In this document: positions 24,251 through 33,631 of the stretch, in pieces
How the letters are laid out: each line of letters starts with the position of its first letter
How positions within the stretch are numbered: the stretch's first letter is position 1
Source of the DNA: [Clostridium] symbiosum
GTDB lineage: Bacteria; Bacillota; Clostridia; Lachnospirales; Lachnospiraceae
Reading direction: 5' to 3'
Assembly: GCA_021769625.1 (NCBI GenBank)
Contig: JAETSN010000027.1
Location: 1-53,512, forward strand
DNA length: 53,512 nt
The notes under the pieces: model-generated
What the model was told of the DNA's origin: nothing
The model's database searches: none
What the model saw: only the letters and a program-made list of their open reading frames with translations
Program-made: the position numbers and the translations under genes

Positions 24251-25279
24251 ATGGCAGTAAAAGTAGCGATTAATGGTTTTGGCCGTATCGGTCGTCTTGC
24301 ATTCAGACAGATGTTTGGTGCGGAAGGTTACGAGGTTGTAGCGATCAACGATCTGACAACACCTTCCATGCTGGCGCATCTGTTAAAGTATGATTCTTCC
24401 CAGGGCAGATATGTTGCTATCGGAGAAGAAGACCAGGTAACAGCTGATGACGAAGCAGGCACGATCACAGTAAAAGGCCAGACGATCAAGATTTACAAAG
24501 AGCCCGACGCAAATAACTGTCCTTGGGGCGAGCTTGGCGTAGATGTAGTTCTGGAGTGCTCCGGTTTCTATACTTCCAAAGCAAAAGCTCAGGCACACAT
24601 CAATGCCGGCGCTAAGAAAGTTGTTATTTCTGCTCCTGCAGGAAACGACCTTCCTACCATCGTTTACAATGTAAACCATGAGACACTGACAAAAGAAGAT
24701 ACTATCATTTCCGCAGCTTCCTGCACAACAAACTGTCTGGCTCCGATGGCAAAGGCTTTAAATGATTTTGCTCCGATCGAGTCCGGTATTATGTGCACGA
24801 TCCATGCTTATACAGGCGACCAGATGATCCTTGACGGTCCTCAGAGAAAAGGCGATAAGAGAAGAAGCCGTGCAGGCGCTATCAACATCGTTCCCAACTC
24901 CACAGGCGCAGCTAAGGCTATCGGTCTTGTTATTCCTGAACTGTCCGGCAAGCTGATCGGTGCAGCACAGCGTGTTCCGACCCCGACAGGTTCTTCCACA
25001 CTTCTGTTCGCAGTTGTGAATAAGACTGTAACGAAAGAAGAAGTTAACGCAGCAATGAAAGCGGCAGCTACAGAGTCCTTCGGCTACAACACAGACGAGA
25101 TCGTTTCCTCTGACGTTGTAGGTATGAGATTCGGTTCCCTGTTCGATGCTACTCAGACAATGGTCAGCCCGCTGCCGGATGGCAAGACGCAGGTTGAAGT
25201 TGTTTCCTGGTATGACAACGAGAATTCCTACACAAGCCAGATGGTTCGCACGATCAAATACTTCGCTGAGTTAGGTTAA
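24251..25279 (+). CDS. gapA: Glyceraldehyde-3-phosphate dehydrogenase, type I
   Basis: A 342-residue glycolytic enzyme that oxidises glyceraldehyde-3-phosphate to 1,3-bisphosphoglycerate with NAD and phosphate. NAD-binding NGFGRIGR is at about 8-15, and the catalytic cysteine C158 is in [12 protein letters not shown]. Further family marks are the [11 protein letters not shown] stretch and [14 protein letters not shown]. The length is normal. Frequent GCT/GTT/CTG codons unlike nearby accessory genes suggest high expression. It has its own promoter and a terminator before pgk, the first gene of the glycolytic cluster. Confidence 0.98.
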   Translation: MAVKVAINGFGRIGRLAFRQMFGAEGYEVVAINDLTTPSMLAHLLKYDSSQGRYVAIGEEDQVTADDEAGTITVKGQTIKIYKEPDANNCPWGELGVDVVLECSGFYTSKAKAQAHINAGAKKVVISAPAGNDLPTIVYNVNHETLTKEDTIISAASCTTNCLAPMAKALNDFAPIESGIMCTIHAYTGDQMILDGPQRKGDKRRSRAGAINIVPNSTGAAKAIGLVIPELSGKLIGAAQRVPTPTGSSTLLFAVVNKTVTKEEVNAAMKAAATESFGYNTDEIVSSDVVGMRFGSLFDATQTMVSPLPDGKTQVEVVSWYDNENSYTSQMVRTIKYFAELG

Positions 25280-25317
25280 TCCGGGAAACAGATAATAATG
25301 ATGTAAGTGACTACGAG

Positions 25318-25345
25318 GTCCGGTCCAGTAAGGGCCGGACTTTTT
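25318..25345 (+). terminator. Terminator between gapA and pgk
   Basis: GTCCGGTCC and GGGCCGGAC form a 9-base stem with one G-T pair and an AGTAA loop, followed by five T. Partial read-through would set the gapA:pgk ratio. Confidence 0.8.
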
Positions 25346-25374
25346 AACTTATTAGTATTCAGGAGGATGGTAAA

Positions 25375-26598
25375 ATGGGATTAAATAAGAAATCCGTAGA
25401 TGATATCAATGTGAAGGGAAAACGCGTGCTGGTAAGGTGCGATTTTAATGTGCCTCTGAAGGACGGCGTCATCACAGACGAGACACGTATCGTGGCAGCG
25501 CTTCCCACGATCAACAAACTGATCGCTGACGGCGGCAAGGTTATCCTTTGCTCCCACCTCGGCAAAGTAAAGAACGGCCCCAACGAAGGAGAATCTCTGG
25601 CTCCCGTGGCAAAGAGACTTTCCGAGAAACTGGGCAAGGAAGTAAATTTTGTATCCGATTACAACGTGACAGGCGAAGCTGCGACAAAGGCAGTGGAAGC
25701 AATGCAGGAAGGCGATGTTGTTCTTCTGCAGAATACACGTTTCCGCGGAAAAGAAGAGACAAAGAACGGCGAGGAGTTCAGCAGGGAACTGGCTGATCTG
25801 GCTGACCTGTATGTATGCGACGCGTTCGGTTCTTCCCACAGGGCACATGCATCCGTGGAAGGCGTGACAAAGTTCATCAAGGAAAAAGGCGGCGAGAACG
25901 CAGTCGGATACCTGATGCAGAAAGAGATCGATTTCCTCGGCAATGCGGTGGAAAATCCGGTAAGGCCTTTCGTAGCGATCCTCGGCGGCGCAAAAGTTGC
26001 CGATAAGCTGAACGTGATCAACAACCTGCTTGAGAAATGCGACACCCTGATCATTGGCGGCGGTATGGCCTATACTTTCCTGAAAGCAAAAGGCTATGAG
26101 ATCGGTACTTCTCTGGTGGATGATGAGAAGCTTGACTACTGTAAAGAGATGATGGCTAAAGCGGAAGAGAAGGGCAAACAGCTCCTGCTTCCCGTAGATA
26201 CCACGATCGCTGCGGAATTCCCGAATCCTATCGATGCTGAGATCGCTGTGGAAGTAGTTCCTTCCAATGCGATCCCTGCAGACAAGATGGGCCTGGATAT
26301 CGGTACAGAGACAGCAAAACTCTATGCTGATGCAGTGAAATCCGCTAAGACGGTTGTCTGGAACGGTCCTATGGGCGTATTCGAGAATCCGATCCTTGCA
26401 AAAGGCACGATCGCTGTGGCACAGTCTCTGGCTGATACGGATGCGACAACGATCATCGGCGGCGGTGATTCCGCAGCGGCGGTGAACCAGCTCGGTTTCG
26501 CGGATAAGATGAGCCACATTTCCACAGGCGGCGGTGCTTCCCTTGAATTCTTAGAGGGCAAAGAGCTTCCCGGCGTAGCGGCAGCAGACGACAAATGA
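25375..26598 (+). CDS. pgk: Phosphoglycerate kinase
   Basis: A 407-residue enzyme that transfers phosphate from 1,3-bisphosphoglycerate to ADP. Substrate-binding VRCDFNVP is near residue 20, followed by [19 protein letters not shown] and [13 protein letters not shown]. The nucleotide half shows LGGAKVADK and the C-terminal [13 protein letters not shown]. The length is normal. A good AGGAGG site precedes it. No separate strong promoter is visible after the gapA terminator, so it may depend on read-through. The stop is followed by GAGCGAAGCGAG-type repeats. Confidence 0.98.
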   Translation: MGLNKKSVDDINVKGKRVLVRCDFNVPLKDGVITDETRIVAALPTINKLIADGGKVILCSHLGKVKNGPNEGESLAPVAKRLSEKLGKEVNFVSDYNVTGEAATKAVEAMQEGDVVLLQNTRFRGKEETKNGEEFSRELADLADLYVCDAFGSSHRAHASVEGVTKFIKEKGGENAVGYLMQKEIDFLGNAVENPVRPFVAILGGAKVADKLNVINNLLEKCDTLIIGGGMAYTFLKAKGYEIGTSLVDDEKLDYCKEMMAKAEEKGKQLLLPVDTTIAAEFPNPIDAEIAVEVVPSNAIPADKMGLDIGTETAKLYADAVKSAKTVVWNGPMGVFENPILAKGTIAVAQSLADTDATTIIGGGDSAAAVNQLGFADKMSHISTGGGASLEFLEGKELPGVAAADDK

Positions 26599-26704
26599 CC
26601 GAGCGAAGCGAGGGATACGAGCACAGTGCCAGCAAAGCAGGCACGGGCGAAGCGTTTGCGAGTCGATTAGAGCGAAACGAGTTGATGGTTAATGGAGGAG
26701 ATTT
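26599..26704. repeat. Short GC-rich repeat cluster after pgk
   Basis: GAGCGAAGCGAG at 26602 is echoed by GAGCGAAACGAG at 26669. Between them GTGCC and GGCAC form a small hairpin, with further GCGAAGCG and TGCGAG runs. There is no T run, so it is not a classic terminator. Similar GCGAAGCG strings occur in the leader near 53395, and the related GAGCGAAAGCG lies on the reverse strand in the element at 21454-21588. Confidence 0.4.
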
Positions 26705-27337
26705 ATGAGTAAAGGGAAAAAAATCGGTGGTATTATTCTGGTGATCATCGGCACGATCTTTCTGGTGATCGGCCTTGCCATCGGCGGACTGTTCGGAGCG
26801 ATGAACGGCGCTATGGATGAGGCGATCACAGAACTGGAGGAAGAACTGGATGAATTCAGGGAACACGGTGTGACAACCCTCGGAGAGATCACCAATATCG
26901 ATGATGAAAGTATGGCCACAATAGAATATTATTGTGAGGAAGACGGTTACTGGTATGAAACCTACATTATGGTATTAAATGAAGGCTATCAGGTGGGCAG
27001 TTCGGTCGAGGTATGTTATGACATCAGTGATCCAACCAATGTTATGGTGCCGCAGTTATATATGGAAGCGATGGGCATGGTAGGAGATACCGTACCAGGT
27101 GTCGGCATCGGCGTCGGTGTTGTGTTTGGCGTGATCGGAGCGGTCATGCTGATCATCGGGATCGTGCTTCTGGTGAGCAATAAGAAAGATAAGCAGTGGA
27201 CTGACCAGATCAATGCCCGCAATGCGTCGATGGGCGTGGGCGGAGCGCCGTATAACGGATCTCCGCAGCCGGGACAGCCGGGCGGGTATAACGCAAACCC
27301 GAACCAGTACCAGCAGAATAATAATCAGAATATGTAA
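26705..27337 (+). CDS. Small membrane protein, DUF3592-like, inserted between pgk and tpiA
   Basis: A 210-residue protein with an N-terminal membrane segment (about 7-30), an extracellular beta-rich domain (GVTTLGEITNIDDE to VEVCYDISDPTNVMV, about 57-115), a second membrane segment (about 128-157), and a Gly/Pro/Asn/Gln-rich cytosolic tail. The layout matches DUF3592-type proteins, of unknown function. A GGAGG site precedes the start. It lies between pgk and tpiA in the glycolytic operon, although its role need not be metabolic. The family call is tentative. Confidence 0.7.
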   Translation: MSKGKKIGGIILVIIGTIFLVIGLAIGGLFGAMNGAMDEAITELEEELDEFREHGVTTLGEITNIDDESMATIEYYCEEDGYWYETYIMVLNEGYQVGSSVEVCYDISDPTNVMVPQLYMEAMGMVGDTVPGVGIGVGVVFGVIGAVMLIIGIVLLVSNKKDKQWTDQINARNASMGVGGAPYNGSPQPGQPGGYNANPNQYQQNNNQNM

Positions 27338-27427
27338 TTAAAATGAAAACAGCGGGAATACAGACAGTATGTGTATTTTAGCGTATGTCGTCTGTATTCT
27401 TGCGGAACCCAAAAAGGAGAAAAAGAA

Positions 27428-28174
27428 ATGGCAAGAAGAAAAATCGTAGCCGGAAACTGGAAGATGAACATGACACCTTCCCAGGCAGTAGCACTTTGTG
27501 CGGAATTAAAGGATCTGGTAAAATCCGACAGCGTGGATGTAGTTTACTGCGTACCTGCGGTTGACATCGTACCGGTAGTGGAAGCCGTAAAAGGCACAAA
27601 CGTAGAAGTGGGCGCTGAGAATATGTATTTTGAGGAGAAGGGCGCTTACACAGGCGAGATCTCCGCAGCTATGCTGGTGGATGCAGGCGTGAAATATGTC
27701 ATCATCGGCCATTCCGAGAGGCGTGATTACTTTAAAGAGGATGACGCCCTGCTGAATAAGAAAGTGAAAAAAGCTTTTGAGGCGGGCCTCACACCGATCC
27801 TTTGCTGCGGCGAATCCTTAGAGCAGAGGGAAATGGGCGTTACGATGGACTGGATCCGTTTCCAGATCAAATCCGACCTTGTGGGCATCACGGCAGATCA
27901 GGTAAAAGAGATGGTTATCGCTTACGAGCCGATCTGGGCGATCGGCACAGGCAAGACAGCGACAACCGAGCAGGCTGAGGAAGTCTGCAGGGGAATCCGT
28001 GAGTGCATCGGTGAAATGTATGATGCGGCTACGGCAGAAGCAGTTCGTATCCAGTACGGCGGCTCCGTAAACGCAGGCAATGCGGCGGAACTGTTCGCAC
28101 AGCCCGACATCGACGGCGGCCTTGTAGGCGGCGCTTCCCTGAAGGCTGACTTTGGTAAGATCGTAAACTATTGA
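27428..28174 (+). CDS. tpiA: Triosephosphate isomerase
   Basis: A 248-residue enzyme that interconverts dihydroxyacetone phosphate and glyceraldehyde-3-phosphate. The ATG at 27428 follows AAAGGAG; the longer frame from 27371 is rejected because [14 protein letters not shown] is the true family N-terminus. Catalytic residues: Lys in NWKMN, His in [11 protein letters not shown], Glu in [12 protein letters not shown], and the phosphate-binding YGGSVNAGN. The length is normal. A strong terminator ends this transcript and separates it from the surface-protein block. Confidence 0.98.
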   Translation: MARRKIVAGNWKMNMTPSQAVALCAELKDLVKSDSVDVVYCVPAVDIVPVVEAVKGTNVEVGAENMYFEEKGAYTGEISAAMLVDAGVKYVIIGHSERRDYFKEDDALLNKKVKKAFEAGLTPILCCGESLEQREMGVTMDWIRFQIKSDLVGITADQVKEMVIAYEPIWAIGTGKTATTEQAEEVCRGIRECIGEMYDAATAEAVRIQYGGSVNAGNAAELFAQPDIDGGLVGGASLKADFGKIVNY

Positions 28175-28255
28175 TCTGCTTCGCAAATGAATAGTCATGA
28201 ATGATTAAAAATAAGAGTTTTCTGAAAAACGGACCGTTTTAAAGTATGGTAAAAC

Positions 28256-28303
28256 AGGGATATCGTGGGAATCGCAATCCATCGATATCCCTGCATTTTT
28301 TTC
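28256..28303 (+). terminator. Terminator after tpiA
   Basis: AGGGATATCG (28256-28265) pairs perfectly with CGATATCCCT (28283-28292), followed by GCA and seven T. It ends the gapA-pgk-tpiA block. The 323-base gap from tpiA to the next gene otherwise holds only the promoter at 28411-28439. Confidence 0.85.
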
Positions 28304-28410
28304 GTGAAAATTCACTTGATCTGCATAGAGTCATATCATAAACATACTGATGTATAGAAATGTTTTACAGGTTTAGTTATATCCCATATTATTTCAGAAA
28401 AAAACGGGTA

Positions 28411-28439
28411 TTGTGATTTTTTCGTATATCATATATACT
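28411..28439 (+). promoter_or_regulatory. Promoter of the surface protein-sortase operon
   Basis: TTGTGA (28411-28416), a 17-base spacer, TATACT (28434-28439), 59 bases before the chosen start at 28498. Confidence 0.65.
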
Positions 28440-28497
28440 AAATACTGGAAGAGATATCCGGCAATAGATAATTATGCCAGAACACGGAGGTTCTACT

Positions 28498-31400
28498 ATG
28501 GGGAGACATTCCGTAGCTATCCTTACGATAAACAGGCCAAAAAACGATACGAAAAAACAGGGAGAGAAGATGAGACGGTGGGGGCTCAGATCGTGCCTTG
28601 CCCTTCTTTTGGCGGCCACCGTCACGACTACAACGATCTATTCTCAGGTTTTATACGCGCAGGCGGAGACAGGGGAAGTGCCGGACAACAGGATCTCCTT
28701 CACTTTCCAGCCGCTGGAAAAGACAGTGTATGAGTTGGAGACAAAGGGTACTCAGGAGGAAACTCTTTCGCAGCTTCGTCAGCTTGGCCTTCCGGAGACT
28801 TTGACCGTAATGACGCAGTCCGGATCGGCAGTTCAGGATCCTGTAGATTCCGATATGCCGGAAGAAAATATTACTGATGGTTCGGGGAATACACCGGATA
28901 CCGGGGCGGCAGATACAGATGCTGCCGAAACCACACCAGATTCTGGCGTGACGGATACAGATGCTGCTGAAACTACACCGGATCCTGATGTGACAGATAC
29001 AGATTCCACTGGAAATACAGGTGGTTCCGGCGCGGAAGGTACGGATTCTGCTGAAAATACGGACGGCTCCGGCGTCAGAGATTCTGAGAATACATCTGGT
29101 TCTGACGCGGAAGGTGCAGATGCGGCTGAAAATACAGACGGCTCCGGCGTCAGAGATTCTGTGAATATATCTGGTTTCGATGCGGCAGGTACAGATTCTT
29201 CTGAAAATGGTACAAGTGTCCTGAGCGTTATTGTTCCCGACACGCCTGTCAACAGTGCGCCGGAAGAAACTCCCGTTGGGATAATGACATTGGAAAACAA
29301 TGCAGGTTCTGATGTGACGAATAATAATCCCGGGGACAACACGAATCCGGATGAACCGGCCGATCCACCGGTTTCTCCGGCGTCCTCGGAGCTTCCCGTG
29401 ACATGGTCCTGCGATCATTACGAGGAGATACGGGATTCTTATCTCTTCACGCCGAAGTGGGATGAAAAGGCTTACCGCTATGACGGTAAACCGGAAGAGA
29501 TTCCGGTGATCACTGTGACTTTCAAGGATATTCCCGGCATCAGGGTGGTATCCTCGGAGGATCAGCTGAAAGAGGCGTTTCAGATTCAAAATCTGCCCGC
29601 AGACGGATCAGAGTACAGAATTGTACTGATGAATGATATCGCGCTGACAGAGACACTCAATGTGCCTGTCCTGCCGGCCGGCGCAAAAGTGATTCTTGAG
29701 AGCAAGGCCGATGTGGACGGCAGCGGCAAAACAAAATATTGTTCCCTGACAAGAGGAAGCATCGATTCCGGGGCACCTTTCACCGGCGCCATGCTCCACT
29801 TTGGGACACCGGAAGTCTCACAGACTGCCGGTGATGTCCCCATGCCCTTTGCCGCGGATCAAAATGCGGGCGGCACTCTGACACTGCGCAATGTCACGAT
29901 AGACGGCAAAAGATCAGCCGATATTTCTGACCCGTTTTCCCCTGATAATCAGGTAAACGCGCCCGCTGTTATCAGCAGCGGACATCTGATCCTCGGGAAA
30001 GGCGCTTGTATCATTAACAATTACAATTTTGGTACATATCTGACTGATGAAAACGGAAAGACTGTTCCGGATGAAAACGGCGTGAACAGATATGTTGTTC
30101 CTCCCTGCGGCGGCGGTATATGGGTCTGCGGGGGGGCGCTGGAGCTGCAGAAAGGCTGCCGTATCCAGTTTAACGCAGCCGGACTTCGCGGCGGCGGCAT
30201 CTATCTGGACACCGGCGCCGTGCTGTGCTGCTATACCGAGGCGGAAGCGCTTACCGGCAACAGTGTTTTCACAGGTGGAGTCGGCGGGGATCTCTATGCC
30301 TGCCCGGGGAGCACGATCTATTACGATCCCGCTGTCTTTATCCCGTGGAACAGCTTCTATATCGATCCTGACGTTGTTATGATCCCTGAGGGCTCCGCCA
30401 CCCTGGATACGACTACGCCGATCGAAATCTATCTCCATGTCGGCGAGGACAGCGGTTACTCTTATCGGGAAGTGAAAGAAAAACTGGAGAGCACCTTCGG
30501 CGACAGGGTGACGGTTCTGCTGCCCCAGACCTATATGATCGATACGACGGATCTGCGGAACTGGTATGTCTATGACCACTATGATACCAACTGTTGGAAT
30601 CAGGCGGATGCAAATAGAAACAGCATTCCGGACAGTTGGGAACAGGCTTATAGGGAGTATCGGCACAGACCTTACTACGGCTATACTCCTCAATACACCA
30701 CCGCATCCGTCAAGGGAAATGAGATCTCCGCATGGCTTGAAAATCCTCCCCTCCAATATGCTGCTGGTTTTGGAAAGGATTGTCTGGCACTTGCACCGTT
30801 AAAGGAGCATCTCTATTCCAGAACGGAAAATGGTAAACCGGAAATGACTTTTGTTGGATATGATCGTTTGCCCAATGTGGATTTTCTGTTTTACAATCCC
30901 CAGTCAGACGGGCAGAAGACGGTGGAGTTTGATGTGGATTCCAGCAATGTAAATACCCATACTCTGGCAGGCACCGGCTTCCTTCTCAATACCGGTATCA
31001 GTGAGGGGAATCTTTTAAGCGGCTATCTGTTGTACTATACATATCTGGATGGGGGCACTGCCATAAATGTTTCCCTTTATCGGTTCAATGATATCAATAC
31101 AGATATGCTGCACAGCGGTACGGGTATATCCCTGATCACGGCACCCGGACAGCTGGTCAAAACATACACCATTGATACTGGCAAATGGGAATCCAGAATG
31201 AGCATTAAGATCATTGTGGACTCCGATAAGATCACTGTCACCCAGCGTCCGAAAGACAAATTGGATGCCTCTGTGGAGACATTTATCTGGGACAATATAG
31301 AAGATACCGGTTTCAACGGTTTCGGGCCGTTGGTTGCCTATAGTTCCCATGCATGTTTCATTGCCAGCAGTTTTACCTACTCCAATCTCCGTATGCAGTT

Positions 31401-32628
31401 TGTCAATCCGGACCGGGAGAAGAATCTGTTATCGCCCCTGACGGAGGCGGATTTTTCCCAGCAGGGCGGGGTTAAAAGATATTATCTGAACCTGCTCGGG
31501 GAATCGCAGTCTATGGCATACGCCGATGAATCAGGGACAGAATTCGGCGACCAGTATCATGAATTTTTGTATATGATGCAGGATGAGGGCATCGGGCTGA
31601 TCACGGACGCCAAAACGCCTTTTGCCAAATACCTCGGTCCTACAAACATATCGCCGAACCTGTTTGAAGTGCCAAACCCCGATAAGAGGGCGGATCTCAG
31701 TGCGCTGATCGTCAATCTGCAGACTTATCTGTCGATGTACCCTACGACAGAATTGCCGGAAAATTTGGATGGAATAGGCTTGGAGAGAGCCCATGCCACC
31801 AAACCGATCGGGAATATCTGGCTTGCGGACGCAAACAATGTCCAATTGTCGAGAGTGATGAACGCCAATGCCCTCCCGCCCAGTTATATCGTCAACATTA
31901 TGGATATTGCCTGCGACTTGTCAGGCAAAGGATACACAGCCAGCTATTCGCTTAAAAAGCCCGGAAGTTCAGAGTATGAAGAACTGCCTCCTTTGGGCGG
32001 CGGTTCAGAAAATGCGGCAGTATATGTCAGCCGTTCCGGCGGTATAGGCGCCAGCTTTGTGATCACGAATGATCCGGTGGAGTGGCCCGCCGGACAATAT
32101 ACCGTAAAACAGACCGTAAGTCAGACGGGCGGCGGGGAGAGCGCTATCTCCGGCTATTCCTACTTTACGCTGACAAGGTCTTCTCTCATAGAAGATCCAT
32201 CGGTCATACCGCCGGCGGATCCATCTGCGGTGAGCACATCTTCAGGCGGCAGCTCCGGCGGCAGTGCGCCCGTATTGGCCGCTCCGGAAATTACCGCTCC
32301 GGATGTTGTCCGGACAACGGTCACTTCCGACGGCGCTTCCCAGCCGAAGACCGGGGACGGGATGTTTCCGGCGATGCCCGTGGCCTGCGGCGCCTGCACG
32401 GCATTTATGATGAAGATCATGCTCTGGATGTATGACGTGGATTTTGATATTGTTACAGAATACAAAGAAGAACTGGTGCGGTCACTGATCCTCTGGGGAA
32501 AAGGTTCTGCCAGGCCCCGGATCTATATTGCGATCATTGCACTCACCGCAGTCATCACCGCTTATCATCTTCTGAAAGCGTTTGTTGCAAACAGTAAACG
32601 GATCGTGAGAGAACGCCTTGGAATCTAA
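28498..32628 (+). CDS. Large cell-surface protein with sortase signal and unusual C-terminal membrane tail
   Basis: A 1376-residue secreted protein. The start at 28498 follows GGAGG by 7 bases; a second ATG at 28570 (after GGGAG) would give a shorter, classic signal peptide, so either could be used. The signal segment is residues about 25-57. A low-complexity Thr/Asp/Glu/Ser/Gly region with 14- and 25-residue repeats (about 90-300) follows. Next is a beta-helix-like region (about 350-620, GGTLTLRNVTIDG, RGGGIYLDTG), then a lectin-like stretch (about 800-980). QPKTGD (1282-1287) is the sorting motif, but about 90 residues follow it, with two hydrophobic segments. Its sortase is the next gene. 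The ligand is unknown. Confidence 0.8.
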   Translation: MGRHSVAILTINRPKNDTKKQGEKMRRWGLRSCLALLLAATVTTTTIYSQVLYAQAETGEVPDNRISFTFQPLEKTVYELETKGTQEETLSQLRQLGLPETLTVMTQSGSAVQDPVDSDMPEENITDGSGNTPDTGAADTDAAETTPDSGVTDTDAAETTPDPDVTDTDSTGNTGGSGAEGTDSAENTDGSGVRDSENTSGSDAEGADAAENTDGSGVRDSVNISGFDAAGTDSSENGTSVLSVIVPDTPVNSAPEETPVGIMTLENNAGSDVTNNNPGDNTNPDEPADPPVSPASSELPVTWSCDHYEEIRDSYLFTPKWDEKAYRYDGKPEEIPVITVTFKDIPGIRVVSSEDQLKEAFQIQNLPADGSEYRIVLMNDIALTETLNVPVLPAGAKVILESKADVDGSGKTKYCSLTRGSIDSGAPFTGAMLHFGTPEVSQTAGDVPMPFAADQNAGGTLTLRNVTIDGKRSADISDPFSPDNQVNAPAVISSGHLILGKGACIINNYNFGTYLTDENGKTVPDENGVNRYVVPPCGGGIWVCGGALELQKGCRIQFNAAGLRGGGIYLDTGAVLCCYTEAEALTGNSVFTGGVGGDLYACPGSTIYYDPAVFIPWNSFYIDPDVVMIPEGSATLDTTTPIEIYLHVGEDSGYSYREVKEKLESTFGDRVTVLLPQTYMIDTTDLRNWYVYDHYDTNCWNQADANRNSIPDSWEQAYREYRHRPYYGYTPQYTTASVKGNEISAWLENPPLQYAAGFGKDCLALAPLKEHLYSRTENGKPEMTFVGYDRLPNVDFLFYNPQSDGQKTVEFDVDSSNVNTHTLAGTGFLLNTGISEGNLLSGYLLYYTYLDGGTAINVSLYRFNDINTDMLHSGTGISLITAPGQLVKTYTIDTGKWESRMSIKIIVDSDKITVTQRPKDKLDASVETFIWDNIEDTGFNGFGPLVAYSSHACFIASSFTYSNLRMQFVNPDREKNLLSPLTEADFSQQGGVKRYYLNLLGESQSMAYADESGTEFGDQYHEFLYMMQDEGIGLITDAKTPFAKYLGPTNISPNLFEVPNPDKRADLSALIVNLQTYLSMYPTTELPENLDGIGLERAHATKPIGNIWLADANNVQLSRVMNANALPPSYIVNIMDIACDLSGKGYTASYSLKKPGSSEYEELPPLGGGSENAAVYVSRSGGIGASFVITNDPVEWPAGQYTVKQTVSQTGGGESAISGYSYFTLTRSSLIEDPSVIPPADPSAVSTSSGGSSGGSAPVLAAPEITAPDVVRTTVTSDGASQPKTGDGMFPAMPVACGACTAFMMKIMLWMYDVDFDIVTEYKEELVRSLILWGKGSARPRIYIAIIALTAVITAYHLLKAFVANSKRIVRERLGI
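29050..29199. repeat. 75-bp tandem duplication within the surface-protein gene
   Basis: Two copies, 29050-29124 and 29125-29199, encode 25-residue units beginning AENTDGSGVRDS. They differ at scattered positions. The length keeps the frame, so copy-number change would alter only the spacer length. Confidence 0.7.
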
Positions 32629-33520
32629 TGCGGAAAAAGAACAGAAGATAAAACAGCGCATCCGGCGTATACAGCGTTTCCTGACCGTTATCGTGATACT
32701 CTGCCTGGGCTACCTTGTCCTGTATCAGTGGGACGGCCGCAGGCAGGCGGAGGAAGCTGCCAGATTGCAGGAAATCGCCGGTGCTTTCGCTGAACCATCC
32801 TCCGGATCTGCCGTTATCCCGACTGGGGAAACGACAGGTTCGGATTCTGTTGTCCAAAATTCCGGGGAAAGCGATTCATCAGACGTTTCTGCCGCCGACG
32901 ATGAAAAGTCTGGGGACAGAGAGGCAGGATCCGGCAGGGAGGGCGCCCTGTCCGGGTACGAGAACCTGTTAAAGATCAATCCGCAGATCCTTGGCTGGAT
33001 AGCCATCCCCGGCACGCAGCTCTCTTTTCCCCTGCTGCAGGGCGAGGATAATGATTTTTATCTTCATCATGATGTCTACGGTCAAAAGAGCCGCTACGGC
33101 GCGATCTTTGTGGATTGCAAGGCGGATCTCTGCGGCGGGGAATCCAATATCATCATCTATGGGCATCATATGAGAAACGGCAGTATGTTCGGCAGTCTGG
33201 AAGAATATGACAGCAGATCTTATTATGAGGAGCACCCGTCCTTTTTTCTGTTTTTGCCGGAGGAAGAGAGGGAATATGAGATCATCGCCGTTCTAAGAAA
33301 TGATATTTATTCGAGAGAAAAAGAGCCCTTCCAGTATTACGATTATGAGCGGATCGAAACCAGAGAAATGTTTGACGAATACTGTCAGGGCATCAAAAGC
33401 CATTCCCTATACGATACGGGACTGACCGCCGAGTACGGGGATGAACTGGTCACATTGTGCACCTGCTCCTACAGCGGGAAGGATGAACGGCTGCTGGTCG
33501 TGGGCAGGCGGCTGCCGTAA
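32618..33520 (+). CDS. Class B sortase
   Basis: A 300-residue membrane-anchored transpeptidase starting at a TTG that overlaps the surface-protein stop by 11 bases. It has an N-terminal membrane anchor (about 21-38), a Ser/Glu-rich extracellular linker (about 45-108) and the catalytic barrel. The catalytic His is H183 (IIIYGHHM), the nucleophile is C283 in the class B TLCTC box, and the Arg is R291. The barrel segments LGWIAIPGTQLSFPLLQ and YGAIFVDC are typical. Clostridial class B enzymes accept (S/N/P)PxTG signals, which fits the QPKTG motif of the upstream gene. Substrate and enzyme therefore look like a dedicated pair. Confidence 0.93.
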   Translation: MESNAEKEQKIKQRIRRIQRFLTVIVILCLGYLVLYQWDGRRQAEEAARLQEIAGAFAEPSSGSAVIPTGETTGSDSVVQNSGESDSSDVSAADDEKSGDREAGSGREGALSGYENLLKINPQILGWIAIPGTQLSFPLLQGEDNDFYLHHDVYGQKSRYGAIFVDCKADLCGGESNIIIYGHHMRNGSMFGSLEEYDSRSYYEEHPSFFLFLPEEEREYEIIAVLRNDIYSREKEPFQYYDYERIETREMFDEYCQGIKSHSLYDTGLTAEYGDELVTLCTCSYSGKDERLLVVGRRLP

Positions 33521-33631
33521 ATATAACAGGATGATACAATCTTTAGGAAAAATTCATTTATTTTTGGACAAGAATAGGTGGTAAAAAATCCGAAGAGGCG
33601 CTATAATGAAAAACAGCGGGAGGTGCTTGTG

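Noticed and set aside
28474-28497. Earlier in-frame ATG for the surface protein
   Set aside because: GGAGG lies after it and serves the ATG at 28498.
28651-29589. 312-codon minus-strand frame in the surface-protein gene
   Set aside because: It reads the Thr/Asp repeat region backwards, giving Cys/Arg/Ile-rich low-complexity sequence.
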